Positions 32,342 through 40,599 of a stretch of DNA of 41,051 bases are shown piece after piece. Origin of the DNA: Candidatus Bathyarchaeota archaeon RBG_16_48_13 (GTDB lineage: Archaea > Thermoproteota > Bathyarchaeia > RBG-16-48-13); contig MEZH01000016.1 of assembly GCA_001775995.1 (NCBI GenBank), forward strand, positions 10,263-51,313, given 5' to 3'. The notes below the pieces were generated by a model, which did not search any database, was not told the DNA's origin, and was given only the letters and a program-made list of their open reading frames with translations. Made by a program: the position numbers and the translations under genes. Position 1 is the stretch's first letter, and each line of letters starts with the position of its first letter.

Positions 32342-33283
32342 ATGGTTCTAATACCAATTCTGCTCGTCTGCGCCGGTTTGGCTATCATAGTGTTTAGCGC
32401 AGATGAGGCGATAAAGAGAGTTCTGAATTTGGCGAGGTACTTCCGCCTCAGTGAGTTCATCACGAGCTTTGTGATAGCCGGCGTCGTTGCGGTCCTTCCC
32501 GAATTGACCATAGGCGTCGTAGCTGCCCTCGAAGAAACGTCGTCGCTTGGTTTCGGAGTAATTCTGGGCTCAAACGTCGCTGATCTGACATTGGTGATCG
32601 GGGTGGCAGTGTTGTTTGCCGGGAAATTGAAGTTGGAGCCCGACACGGTAAGGCTGATACGCAATTCCTTTCTGGCAGTTATCCTTCCGGTTTTTTTGTT
32701 CTTGGACGGAGAGATATCCCGTGTAGACGGAGTCATTTTGCTGCTCGCTTTTGCGATCTATATCTTCATATTGCTCAGGACTGGTCGTTACGGACACAGT
32801 ATTATGGGTGAGGGAGGAAAAAAGCGATTCACCTTTGAAGTCATTCTTTTGGCAGCGAGTCTGGCGGTTCTGTTCTTCGGCGGAAATCTCGTCGCACACA
32901 ATTCCCGGGAACTGAGTCTGCAGCTCGGCCTGCCTTTATTTCTGGTCGGAGTCGTCGTTGCCGTTGGGACATGCTTTCCTGAGATGCCTTTTGCTATTCG
33001 CGCCTCCAGAAGAAAGCACGGCGAGCTTGGATTGGGCAACATCTTGGGATGCGTCCTTGCAGACTCCATGTTCACCATTGGGGTAGTTGCACTCATACAG
33101 CCCATCAAACCCTTGTACCCCGCCTTTCCACTGTCAACTGCTGGGTTCATGGTTTTCTCAGCAATAATTGTATATGGGCTATCAAGGGACGGCGTATTAG
33201 ATCGAAGAGACGGAACGATCCTGGTTACTGCCTACGGTGTCTTCTTGGCGATGCAGCTAGTGCTCAAAGCACTCAGCATATGA
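32342..33283 (+). CDS. Sodium/calcium exchanger family membrane protein
   Basis: 313 residues with two CaCA repeats and about ten helices. The alpha-1 motif lies in GVVAVLPELTIGVVAALEE then GVILGSNVADLTLVIGVAVL, and alpha-2 in VGVVVAVGTCFPEMPFAIRASRRKHGELGLGNILGCVLADSMF; the acidic residues in PEL and PEM are the ion ligands. It probably exports calcium in exchange for sodium or protons. TTAAATG about 35 bp upstream of the ATG may be the TATA box. Confidence 0.92.
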   Translation: MVLIPILLVCAGLAIIVFSADEAIKRVLNLARYFRLSEFITSFVIAGVVAVLPELTIGVVAALEETSSLGFGVILGSNVADLTLVIGVAVLFAGKLKLEPDTVRLIRNSFLAVILPVFLFLDGEISRVDGVILLLAFAIYIFILLRTGRYGHSIMGEGGKKRFTFEVILLAASLAVLFFGGNLVAHNSRELSLQLGLPLFLVGVVVAVGTCFPEMPFAIRASRRKHGELGLGNILGCVLADSMFTIGVVALIQPIKPLYPAFPLSTAGFMVFSAIIVYGLSRDGVLDRRDGTILVTAYGVFLAMQLVLKALSI

Positions 33284-33459
33284 GAGCTCCAGGTCGTGTT
33301 GAACGGACTTGTCAGGAGGAGCTTCAGGAGAACAAGAACGGAAATAGCGTACTGTGTTGCGATCAAAGGGTCACGGGAGTGCATAATAATCCGAATAACC
33401 AAATACCCGAATCCGATTGAACAAGACCTATAAACGGATTTTTCCAGGAGATGCTTTCG

Positions 33460-33918
33460 ATGGTGCCGAGAATAAGCGTGAGAAGGGCGGAGACCCGAGA
33501 TTTAAGCAGAATCGCTGATTTCAACATGAGAATGGCGGAGGAAACCGAACGGAAAAAACTTAACGCCGAGGACGCACTCAAAGGCGTCGAGGCCGTATTG
33601 AATGATCCCGGCAAGGGGTTCTACCTCGTGGCAGAAAAAGGGAACAGCCGGGAAATAGTCGGTCAACTGTTGGTGACCTTTGAATGGAGCGACTGGAGGA
33701 ACAAGAACGTCTGGTGGATGCAAAGCGTCTTCGTTGAGCCCGAAGCCAGGAACCAAGGAGTCTTCACCCAACTCTACAGGAAACTCGGGGATTTGGCGGA
33801 CTCTGAGGGACGGGTCTGCGGTTTTCGACTCTACGTTAAAAAGAGCAATGTTGCAGCTAAGAGAGTCTATGAATCGATCGGGTTCAGGATGACTTTGTAT
33901 GAGATATACGAGAAGTAA
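33460..33918 (+). CDS. GNAT family N-acetyltransferase
   Basis: 152 residues. Typical GNAT order: N-terminal VRRAETRDLSRIADFN, strand VGQLLVTFEW, the WWMQSVFVEPEARNQGVFTQLYRKL acetyl-CoA motif (the usual R/QxxGxG is RNQGVF here, so the last Gly is missing), and C-terminal LYVKKSNVAAKRVYESIGFRMT. It transfers an acetyl group from acetyl-CoA to an unknown amine. ATG 33460 has AGGAG 9 nt upstream; the first ATG, 33451, lies directly against that site. Confidence 0.9.
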   Translation: MVPRISVRRAETRDLSRIADFNMRMAEETERKKLNAEDALKGVEAVLNDPGKGFYLVAEKGNSREIVGQLLVTFEWSDWRNKNVWWMQSVFVEPEARNQGVFTQLYRKLGDLADSEGRVCGFRLYVKKSNVAAKRVYESIGFRMTLYEIYEK

Positions 33919-33942
33919 CACCGCTTTCTGGGCGTAGCGTTC

Positions 33943-34233
33943 TCACAGCCTAGCTTTCATCTTCTTGTAAAGATCGGCACCCTTGGATGATTCCCATATT
34001 GGGAACACTTGGATCTTGGCTATTCGGCCGTACTCAGTCACGAAATGCATTATATCCTCTATGTTATCGGTCTCAAAGATTGTGAATCCTTTGTATCCTC
34101 TTGGCGCATCGGCGATCGTGTGAGGCGGGATCAGAGTCTTAACGACGTGCCTTGCTGACACTCTCTTGTCCCAGATGGCGATGAATCCATCGAGGTCGTC
34201 TTCCGCACACTCAATAAAAGCTATAAATCTCAC
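33943..34233 (-). CDS. Small dimeric alpha/beta-barrel-like protein
   Basis: 96 residues with a ferredoxin-like pattern: strand MRFIAFIEC, helix DDLDGFIAIWDKR, strands around YKGFTIFETDNIEDIMHFVTEYG, and IAKIQVFPIW. It resembles DUF3303 or YciI-type small proteins, whose functions are mostly unknown. GTG start 34233 with GGAGG about 8 nt upstream. Single gene, convergent with the GNAT gene. Confidence 0.7.
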   Translation of the reverse strand: MRFIAFIECAEDDLDGFIAIWDKRVSARHVVKTLIPPHTIADAPRGYKGFTIFETDNIEDIMHFVTEYGRIAKIQVFPIWESSKGADLYKKMKARL

Positions 34234-34471
34234 TTGGAAACTCCTCCCTGTTGCCTCTTTATGCAGAATCGCAGATATTAGTCTTCACCGTCCGATCTGG
34301 GCGCGACAAAGAAATGGCAGTGACATAATTCCAAGAGGAGATAGGGCAACATACTGTTCATGGCTTCGGAGAGAAAGGAGTGGACGGCTCCAAACCCCGA
34401 GAAAGAACTTAATCCAAACCAAAAACCTTTTCATGCCTCAGGTTTGAAATCACCTTCTGTGGTTTAGTCCG

Positions 34472-35296
34472 ATGAACATTTCAGAGAAGTTGAAGATTGA
34501 CCCGCTGAATTATGCCGCTGGTCTTGAATCACCCATCGGGATCTACATCAGAAGGGAAATCTTCAAACATGAACCCAAGAGCGATGCGGCCCTGAAGAAA
34601 AGACTGTATGACCAAACAGTTGCAGACCAATCTATAGATGGGAGTTGGAGCCAACTATTTGTTCGAACAGCCAACAATCTGTGGAACCTGGCTCTACTTG
34701 GCTGTGAAGCAGAGGAGAAAAGCGTCAAGAAGGCATTAGGATGGCTTCTGTCGATTCAAAAAAGCGAATATCGAGGCCATCCGGGCTTCTTTAGTTCACC
34801 CAACAGAAAAGACCCGAGTCTGATGCGTTCAACAACCTATGGAGAATTCGGACCGGGCTGTTCGATTTTCTATCAAACAACCTATGCAGTGCATTTATTC
34901 CACATTTTCGGTCTTCACAACAACGAGAATGTCCAAACGACCGTAAGATCATATTTGGATTTTTGGAATCCAAGATGGTGTGGAGCATGGTGTACGATCA
35001 ACGTGTTACGTATATTGATAGAGCATCCGCTGAGTGCAGAATCCAAACAAGTCAACAGCGGGCTAGAGCATCTCGCAGGACTGCAAACCAAAACAGGAAC
35101 ATGGAGGGGCTTCCCATTCTACCATACACTCCACGCCCTGTCTAGAACCAGACATACCGTGGCAAAGAAACAACTTGAAAGAGCTTTCCCAATAGTCATC
35201 AGGAGACAAAACAAGGACGGAAGCTGGGGGAGAAAGGAACGCGAGACCGAAACTTTTCTTGTACTAGACTCTCTGAAAAATGCCGGCGTCATGTAA
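34472..35296 (+). CDS. Prenyltransferase/squalene-cyclase-like alpha-toroid protein
   Basis: 274 residues of alpha-hairpin repeats with QW-type motifs: QSIDGSW near 53-59 and QNKDGSW near 250-256, plus LQTKTGTWRGFPFYHTLHALS between. This is the (alpha/alpha)6 toroid fold of prenyltransferases and squalene-hopene cyclases. It is about half the length of a two-domain cyclase and lacks a DxDD motif, so it is not a working hopene cyclase; a single-toroid enzyme or ligand-binding role is likelier. Its stop is followed within 2 nt by GCGCGC. Confidence 0.75.
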   Translation: MNISEKLKIDPLNYAAGLESPIGIYIRREIFKHEPKSDAALKKRLYDQTVADQSIDGSWSQLFVRTANNLWNLALLGCEAEEKSVKKALGWLLSIQKSEYRGHPGFFSSPNRKDPSLMRSTTYGEFGPGCSIFYQTTYAVHLFHIFGLHNNENVQTTVRSYLDFWNPRWCGAWCTINVLRILIEHPLSAESKQVNSGLEHLAGLQTKTGTWRGFPFYHTLHALSRTRHTVAKKQLERAFPIVIRRQNKDGSWGRKERETETFLVLDSLKNAGVM

Positions 35297-35625
35297 GCGC
35301 GCTCGTCTCAACATAACTCGAACGCGCATATTGCCCCCAACGCGCGCATGCTTGGAATAGACGTAGGCAGAACCATCGCCTCATTGATCAGAATGAATTT
35401 TCACTCTATGCTGTGCGTCCATAAGCGTCTTATTAGCTGTCTAAGTACCTCTCAAAAGACTGATGTGCCCAAATATCTGAGATGAGTCTCACGAAGACTG
35501 GACGGAGAATCGACTCTGGGCCGGGCGGTGCATCTTCCCGTCTTGACTGACATGCGGAATGTTTTGCGTAGTAATTGGGAGAAAGTGAGGGAATTCGATA
35601 AGAATAATTCCGTGGCTGTGATCTG
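35297..35625. other. Gene-free region with GC elements
   Basis: Contains GCGCGC at 35297-35302 and 35342-35347, and near the right end GGAATT (35590-35595) and AATTCC (35606-35611) around GATAAGAATA, a possible TATA/operator for the gene at 35626. The - strand ORFs here have no protein-family features. Confidence 0.4.
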
Positions 35626-36060
35626 ATGGTTGAGTATCTTGGAGGGCATCTTGCAGAGTCCGCCTTATCATCAGGATTCCTGGTCGGTCGATGCCCCATG
35701 TGCGGCAACTTGACTGCTCATGATTGCAAGGCATCGCACTATGTACTGAACGACCACATTTTGCCGAAGGAGATCGTCAAGGAGAAGAGCCGCTGCCAAG
35801 TCGCATTGGAGATCGACGACATCAGCGTCGGCCACTGCGACCATTGCGACTATCTCTGGTGCCTAGAGTGCCTCACTCAACTGAACGTTGACGAAGGGGT
35901 TTGCCTCCACTGGGAGGTCTGCGCCGTCTGCAATGAGGAAAGGGGATCGAACAAAGGGGAAGAAGGCGACAATGCGCGTGATGTTGAATGCCCCTACAGG
36001 GACAAATTCGAGTGTCCAAAAATTAGGAGTATGAAAAGCGAAAACAACTCAGAAAAATAG
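35626..36060 (+). CDS. Cysteine-rich zinc-binding protein, unknown family
   Basis: 144 residues with many Cys/His pairs: CPMCGNLTAHDC (about 23-34), then CDHCDYLWCLECL (about 71-83), CLHWEVCAVC (about 93-102) and CPYRDKFECP near the end. The spacing suggests two or three zinc sites. Soluble, with no membrane helix or signal peptide. No family recognised. GTGATCTG precedes the ATG. Confidence 0.65.
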   Translation: MVEYLGGHLAESALSSGFLVGRCPMCGNLTAHDCKASHYVLNDHILPKEIVKEKSRCQVALEIDDISVGHCDHCDYLWCLECLTQLNVDEGVCLHWEVCAVCNEERGSNKGEEGDNARDVECPYRDKFECPKIRSMKSENNSEK

Positions 36061-36226
36061 AAGAGACTCGAATCAGCGAGTTCAACCTTGCATTTGGACC
36101 GGCTATGGAGAAGTTTCTCTTTCAGCCTTCACTTCTCATGCGGTCTGATGGAACGCCAGAACCAATAACGGGCTTCTTGTGGCAAACCTTAAGGGAGACG
36201 CTTGGGTTAGTAGCTTGGGCTTTGGT

Positions 36227-36532
36227 ATGCCCGCTTTTGTTGTGTGTATCCGTCACACCCCTGAATCTCGCCCCACGTTCAACGAGGATGTCAAGAAGAA
36301 GTTCGGGGCTGTCGTCGGAAAGAGACAGGAGGTCGCTGGGAAGCAGGAAGTCAAGATACTGAGCGCGTACACCTCGACTCTGGATCATCTGGCTTGGTTC
36401 ATACTCGAGGCGCCTTCGCAACAGGCGGTGGAGAATTACTTCACGGAGATAGGCTTCGCGTTCTGGAATAGTGTGGAGATCCGACAGGTCAAACCGGTTG
36501 AGGATGTGAAAAAGAAGGTACCAGGAGAGTAG
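36227..36532 (+). CDS. Small ferredoxin-fold (dimeric alpha/beta barrel) protein
   Basis: 101 residues from ATG 36227: strand MPAFVVCIRHTPESRP, helix FNEDVKKKFGAVVGKRQ, strands VKILSAYTSTLDHLAWFILEAPS and a last SVEIRQVKPV strand. The pattern resembles the GYD and DUF3303-like proteins elsewhere in the window. Role unknown. The upstream in-frame start at 36179 adds residues that look non-coding. Confidence 0.65.
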   Translation: MPAFVVCIRHTPESRPTFNEDVKKKFGAVVGKRQEVAGKQEVKILSAYTSTLDHLAWFILEAPSQQAVENYFTEIGFAFWNSVEIRQVKPVEDVKKKVPGE

Positions 36533-36816
36533 AAATCTCAAAATCCTCTTTTTTTTCTGCACGTGCGTGAGGTGCCTTTCTGGGCGCACGGCTCTTAGGG
36601 GAAAGAGAGAAGAATGTAGTTGGATTTTTTCCTAATTTCGTCCCGCTCATGCGACTTACGTTCAATCCATGGCGGTTTTCTCTTAATATATATTAGAAAA
36701 AGAAAAAAGACAAGAATGCAAATAGGTTTGTGATGCCAAAATCAGCAAGGAGTCATTGGAAATCTCGAACTCTTGAGCTAAAATGACAATGAAACGTTGA
36801 GAGATGGTAGGAACTT

Positions 36817-37371
36817 ATGCACCCGGAACGTGATGGTCCAGTGCCGAGAACGGGAGGTATAGAATCGATTAAATCGAAGATTAAAAGTCTACGAAAGCCG
36901 CCGCAGCGAGAGATCAATCTCGATGTTTTCGCCAACCCTAGTAAGTATCTTAGGCGATTGCCCTTGGAGAAGATTGTCGCGGACACAAAGATCTATCGAC
37001 AAGGAGTTGAACGATACAAACGGAAGATCATCAAGGATGAGGACATAGCACCGATTATCGTGGTCAAGCATCCCACTAAAGAAATATATGCGGTTTTGGA
37101 TGGCCACCACAGGTACTTTGCATATGTTGAATTAGGAATAAGGGAGATCGATTGCGCCTTAGCAAGCGACTACTCATCTGTGGTTTTTTATGCGACTAAG
37201 CTCGGTCTATTCCAACCACATCCCGAGATAACAAAAAACGTACGGATCCCAGCACTCCAATTACACGGGAACTTGGAGCTGTTCCTATTGGATTTCCAAA
37301 AGAATCCTTACAGGTTCAGAAAATTGATGGAAGCCTATGTCAAGAGAATCAACGGTAGGCTGAAATCCTGA
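36817..37371 (+). CDS. ParB/sulfiredoxin-like domain protein (paralogue 2)
   Basis: 184 residues; aligns along most of its length with the protein at 15208-15711: NPSKYLRRLPLEKIVADTK, IAPIIVVKHPTKEIYAVLDGHHRYFAYVELG, and VVFYATKLGLFQPHPE. The DGHHR loop is conserved. It has an extra basic N-terminus (IKSKIKSLRKPPQRE) and a different C-terminus with a helical LFLLDFQKNPYRFRKLMEAYVKRI segment. TAATATATATTAG at 36682-36694 is a likely TATA box, giving a leader of over 90 nt. Confidence 0.75.
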   Translation: MHPERDGPVPRTGGIESIKSKIKSLRKPPQREINLDVFANPSKYLRRLPLEKIVADTKIYRQGVERYKRKIIKDEDIAPIIVVKHPTKEIYAVLDGHHRYFAYVELGIREIDCALASDYSSVVFYATKLGLFQPHPEITKNVRIPALQLHGNLELFLLDFQKNPYRFRKLMEAYVKRINGRLKS

Positions 37372-37444
37372 TTACCTTCTGAGATAAATCCAACACCACG
37401 TCCGCTGAGGGATAGCTGAGGATTCTGAGAAATCTGTCTCACCT

Positions 37445-37758
37445 TTAGTTTTGCAGCAAATCATCCAGTCTTCTCCGAATATCCTCCGTTTTCAACTCCC
37501 TTTCGTCTATGCAGCATGAGCATGGCTACGGGGTTCTTTCCGCAGAGCGCTTCCATCTCAGGAAATATATCGTTATCATTACTGTCTCCAGTGCGGAAGA
37601 ACGCCACATCCTTGAGGCGTCCTCCGTGCTTTGACATGTAGGTTCTGATTGGAGTCAACAATGTGTGATTCCATTTCGGGGTCCCGAAATACGACGACGT
37701 CAATTCTCCCTAAATTGCCTAACAGATAAGCCCATTCCACTCTATAGCCACCCTTCAT
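37445..37758 (-). pseudogene. Flavodoxin-family remnant, truncated and frameshifted
   Basis: The C-terminal part of a flavodoxin is recognisable: GTPKWNHTLLTPIRTYM, RLKDVAFFRTGDSNDNDIFPEMEALCGKNPVA. Just before it, MKGGYRVEWAYLLGNLGRIDVVVF is in another frame and joins if one T is dropped from the TTT in GTATTTCGGG, giving the expected DVVVFGTPKW. The N-terminal FMN phosphate loop is absent. The end also improves with one more shift (EKLDDLLQN, stop at 37445). A decayed gene, or error-ridden sequence. Confidence 0.6.
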
Positions 37759-37829
37759 AAGTCTTTTAAACGAAATTTCGGGTTTTTTAATGTAAGTGGC
37801 TCCTGCATGACCACTTCCGCTTAAGGGAA

Positions 37830-38285
37830 ATGCCCACCTTGAACAACAAGAACATATTAGTGATAGACAACGACATTGATCTGTTAAAAGTTCTGCGCGA
37901 GATCCTTACGTCAGAGGGATACAGCGTGGACACCGCTGAGAGCGGAAGGCAGGCCGTGGAGAGATCCAAGACATCTGTCTACGACTTGGCGCTGATAGAC
38001 ATCATGCTCTCGGACACCGAAGGGATCGAGCTCTTGGATATCCTGCGAGAGGATATGCCGAATACAATCAAGATCATGATGACAGGACACCCGACAGTCA
38101 ACAATGCCATTGAGGCTCTGAACAGGGGGGCAGACGCCTTCATAACGAAGCCAATAGACCCGGAGGGGCTCCTCGAACTAGTGAAGGACAAACTGAAGAA
38201 GCGCGAGCAAGCAGAGAATCTGTGCCAAGACAAGGTTTCTGAATGGCTTGAAGATAGGATGCGAAGACTTGAATTGGTGACTTGA
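37830..38285 (+). CDS. Response regulator receiver-domain protein
   Basis: 151 residues, a single receiver domain: acidic pocket D13/D15, phospho-acceptor D57 in LALIDIMLSD, T85 in MMTG and K107 in ITKP. A short charged helix follows (about 122-148) with no DNA-binding output. Such stand-alone receivers pass phosphate between kinases in archaea. The adjacent hybrid kinase 166 bp downstream is the natural partner. Confidence 0.9.
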   Translation: MPTLNNKNILVIDNDIDLLKVLREILTSEGYSVDTAESGRQAVERSKTSVYDLALIDIMLSDTEGIELLDILREDMPNTIKIMMTGHPTVNNAIEALNRGADAFITKPIDPEGLLELVKDKLKKREQAENLCQDKVSEWLEDRMRRLELVT

Positions 38286-38451
38286 GGACATTTCTAGACT
38301 AGAATGAAGAAGCAGGAACGATCTTGTGCATTCATGCGGTCCATGTCTACCTGATACCGAAAGATGACGTCAAACAGGCTGATGAGACGTTGACGCGGCG
38401 ACATTTCTCTCGCACATTGCACTTCTTCTTTTCCGTCCTTGCGGTGAACAA

Positions 38452-40152
38452 ATGAAACAAAAGACTAGCGTTCCCAGAACTGATTTGCTAGATGTCCTGC
38501 TAGTCGACGATGAAAGGCAAGTCCTCAACCTAGCCAAAGAACTCCTAGAGATGCACGGTCCTTTCAAAGTCGAGATGGCTCTGTCCGTTGATGAGGCCTT
38601 TTGCAGGCTTGGTATGAAAGAATTCTCGGCGATTATATCGGACTACGCGATGCCGGCTAAAGACGGGCTGGAGTTCCTCAGGGAGCTGAGGCTGAACGGA
38701 AGCAACATTCCATTTATCTTCTTTTCTGGAAAGGGCGAGCAGGAGATAGCGGCTAAAGCCTCAGGGTTGGTCGCTGACGAATACGTCTGGAAGAGCGGAA
38801 GCCCGGAGGACGTTTACTCAAGATTGGCATGCTGCATAGTACATGCGGTGGAGGAAAGGGGTGTCCACAATTCAACTCACGGAATCGCAATTGATGAGCG
38901 GGCGCTGGATCCAGCCGGCGTAAACGAGCATTCCTCGAATGCCGTAACCGAAAACGAATCGAGCCATCTCTCTGAGGCGGCGAGAGAGTTTAACACTAGA
39001 CTCAAGGAAGACCTGTCGGACGCACATCCCATGGCTGAAGAGGCGCAATTCTCCCCCCAAAAGGTGAACACGGGGGTTCAGAGCGCTCAGCCAGATTCCT
39101 ATGACCTCGAGGTCAGAAAGCTGCTAGAGGGCATCTCGCGAAACGTGGCTGAGCGCAGAAGAGCAGAGAAAGCCCTCCTACAGAGCCAGGAGAGGTTTCG
39201 CAACATAGTAGAAACTGTCAAGGATTGGATATGGGAAATCGACGCTGAAGGCCGCTTCACCTACGCCAGTCCCAGGCTCCGCGACATACTTGGGTACGAA
39301 CCCGATGAGATTTTGGGGAAGAAGTTCTTTGACATCATGCCTCCTGAAGAGGCGAAGCGGGTCGATGATGCCTTCAGGGGGTCACTTGAAGACGAAGGTC
39401 CAGTCGTGTCCCTCGAGAAGACGGTTATTCACAAGGATGGTCACCTCATTGTCTTGGAAACTAACTTCGTCCCCTTCTTCGACCAGGAGGGCAACCCAAT
39501 GGGTTTCAGGGGAGTTGACCGCAACGTCACGGAGCGCAAGAAGGTTGAGCGGGCCATCATGGAGAGCCGCGAGAAGTTCGAAGGGCTATTCAGGAGTAAT
39601 CCCGAGGCCGCATGCTATCTCGACTCTGAATTCAGGGTCATAGATATCAACCCCAAATTCAAGGATCTCTTCGGATACTCTCTAGACGAGATCAAAGGCA
39701 TGAAAATCAGCGATCTGATAGTGCCTAAAGACATGATTGGAGAGGGGGAAACCCTCGATCAGAAGATCCGAATGGGTCATCTATACTTCGACACAGTGAG
39801 AAAGACCAAGGGAGGAAGGTTAGTAGCCGTCTCTATCTCAGCAGCTCCTCTGACTCTAGGCGAGAAAGTTGCGAGCTACACCGCCATATACAAGGACATC
39901 ACGAAGCTAAAGGACGCGGAGGAAAAACTGAAGGAGCTGAATGAGAAGCTGCGCGTCGTCGGAGTGCTGACGAGGCACGATGTCCGGAACAAGTTAAGCG
40001 TGTTGATGGGGTACAGCTACACTCTTAGGAAGAAGCTGGCTGGCAACGATGAGGCGCTTAAGCGATTGCGTGAGGTAGAATACTCGTCCCAACAGATAAT
40101 GAACATACTCAAGTTCGCCAGCAACTACGAGAAGGTCGGGGGGAACAACTGA
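38452..40152 (+). CDS. Hybrid PAS histidine kinase, N-terminal part (frameshifted)
   Basis: 566 residues before a premature stop. Receiver domain (about 12-125: D19/D20, phospho-acceptor D64, K114), an acidic linker, a short coiled coil, PAS 1 (about 236-352, FRNIVETVKDWIWEIDAEGRFTY), PAS 2 (about 363-480), then the dimerisation helix with phospho-acceptor H509 in the archaeal form TRHDVRNKLSVLMGY. The stop at 40150 follows GGGGGG (40138-40143); adding one G (or removing two) continues into the ATPase domain at 40215-40595. GGTGA precedes the ATG. Likely senses a small-molecule or redox signal. Confidence 0.88.
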   Translation: MKQKTSVPRTDLLDVLLVDDERQVLNLAKELLEMHGPFKVEMALSVDEAFCRLGMKEFSAIISDYAMPAKDGLEFLRELRLNGSNIPFIFFSGKGEQEIAAKASGLVADEYVWKSGSPEDVYSRLACCIVHAVEERGVHNSTHGIAIDERALDPAGVNEHSSNAVTENESSHLSEAAREFNTRLKEDLSDAHPMAEEAQFSPQKVNTGVQSAQPDSYDLEVRKLLEGISRNVAERRRAEKALLQSQERFRNIVETVKDWIWEIDAEGRFTYASPRLRDILGYEPDEILGKKFFDIMPPEEAKRVDDAFRGSLEDEGPVVSLEKTVIHKDGHLIVLETNFVPFFDQEGNPMGFRGVDRNVTERKKVERAIMESREKFEGLFRSNPEAACYLDSEFRVIDINPKFKDLFGYSLDEIKGMKISDLIVPKDMIGEGETLDQKIRMGHLYFDTVRKTKGGRLVAVSISAAPLTLGEKVASYTAIYKDITKLKDAEEKLKELNEKLRVVGVLTRHDVRNKLSVLMGYSYTLRKKLAGNDEALKRLREVEYSSQQIMNILKFASNYEKVGGNN

Positions 40153-40214
40153 CTGACATCGACTTAGGAGCATGCATTGACGAGGCAGTATCTCTCATCT
40201 CTGACCTTAGAGGC

Positions 40215-40595
40215 GTGAGGGTAACTAACAATTGCCACGGGCTGTGGGTCCTGGCAGATGATCTATTGAGGCAAGTCTTCTACAACTTGATCGAGAACTC
40301 GTTGAAGTACGGCGAGCGCACGTCCGAGATCAAGATCACCTTCAAAGAGGAGAACAGCCGGCTCAGAGTCGTCTATGAGGACAACGGCATCGGAATATCG
40401 AGCGAATTCAAGAGAAACTTGTTTAAGGAAGGCTTCGGAAGGGGCACGGGCTACGGATTGTACTTGATCAAGAAAATAAGCGAAGCCTACGGGTGGATCA
40501 TCGAGGAGACCGGCATAGGGTATGGAGCCCAGTTCGCATTCACGATCCCAAGAACGGTGAGAGGCAGCGACACGCCAAGGTACGAGGTCAAATGA
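40215..40595 (+). CDS. Histidine kinase ATPase domain (C-terminal part of the preceding gene)
   Basis: 126 residues from the first in-frame GTG, but the frame is open back to the G-run, reading EQLTDIDLGACIDEAVSLI. It contains the N box (QVFYNLIENSLKYGE), G1 (DNGIGI) and G2 (GRGTGYGLYLIKK) of HATPase_c. On its own it lacks the phosphorylated His, so it makes sense only as the end of the kinase upstream. The stop is 4 nt before the next gene's ATG. Confidence 0.85.
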   Translation: MRVTNNCHGLWVLADDLLRQVFYNLIENSLKYGERTSEIKITFKEENSRLRVVYEDNGIGISSEFKRNLFKEGFGRGTGYGLYLIKKISEAYGWIIEETGIGYGAQFAFTIPRTVRGSDTPRYEVK

Positions 40596-40599
40596 AGGG

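Noticed and set aside
36733-36786. 17-codon ORF in the leader of the second ParB/Srx-like gene
   Set aside because: Too short to judge; no ribosome site evident.
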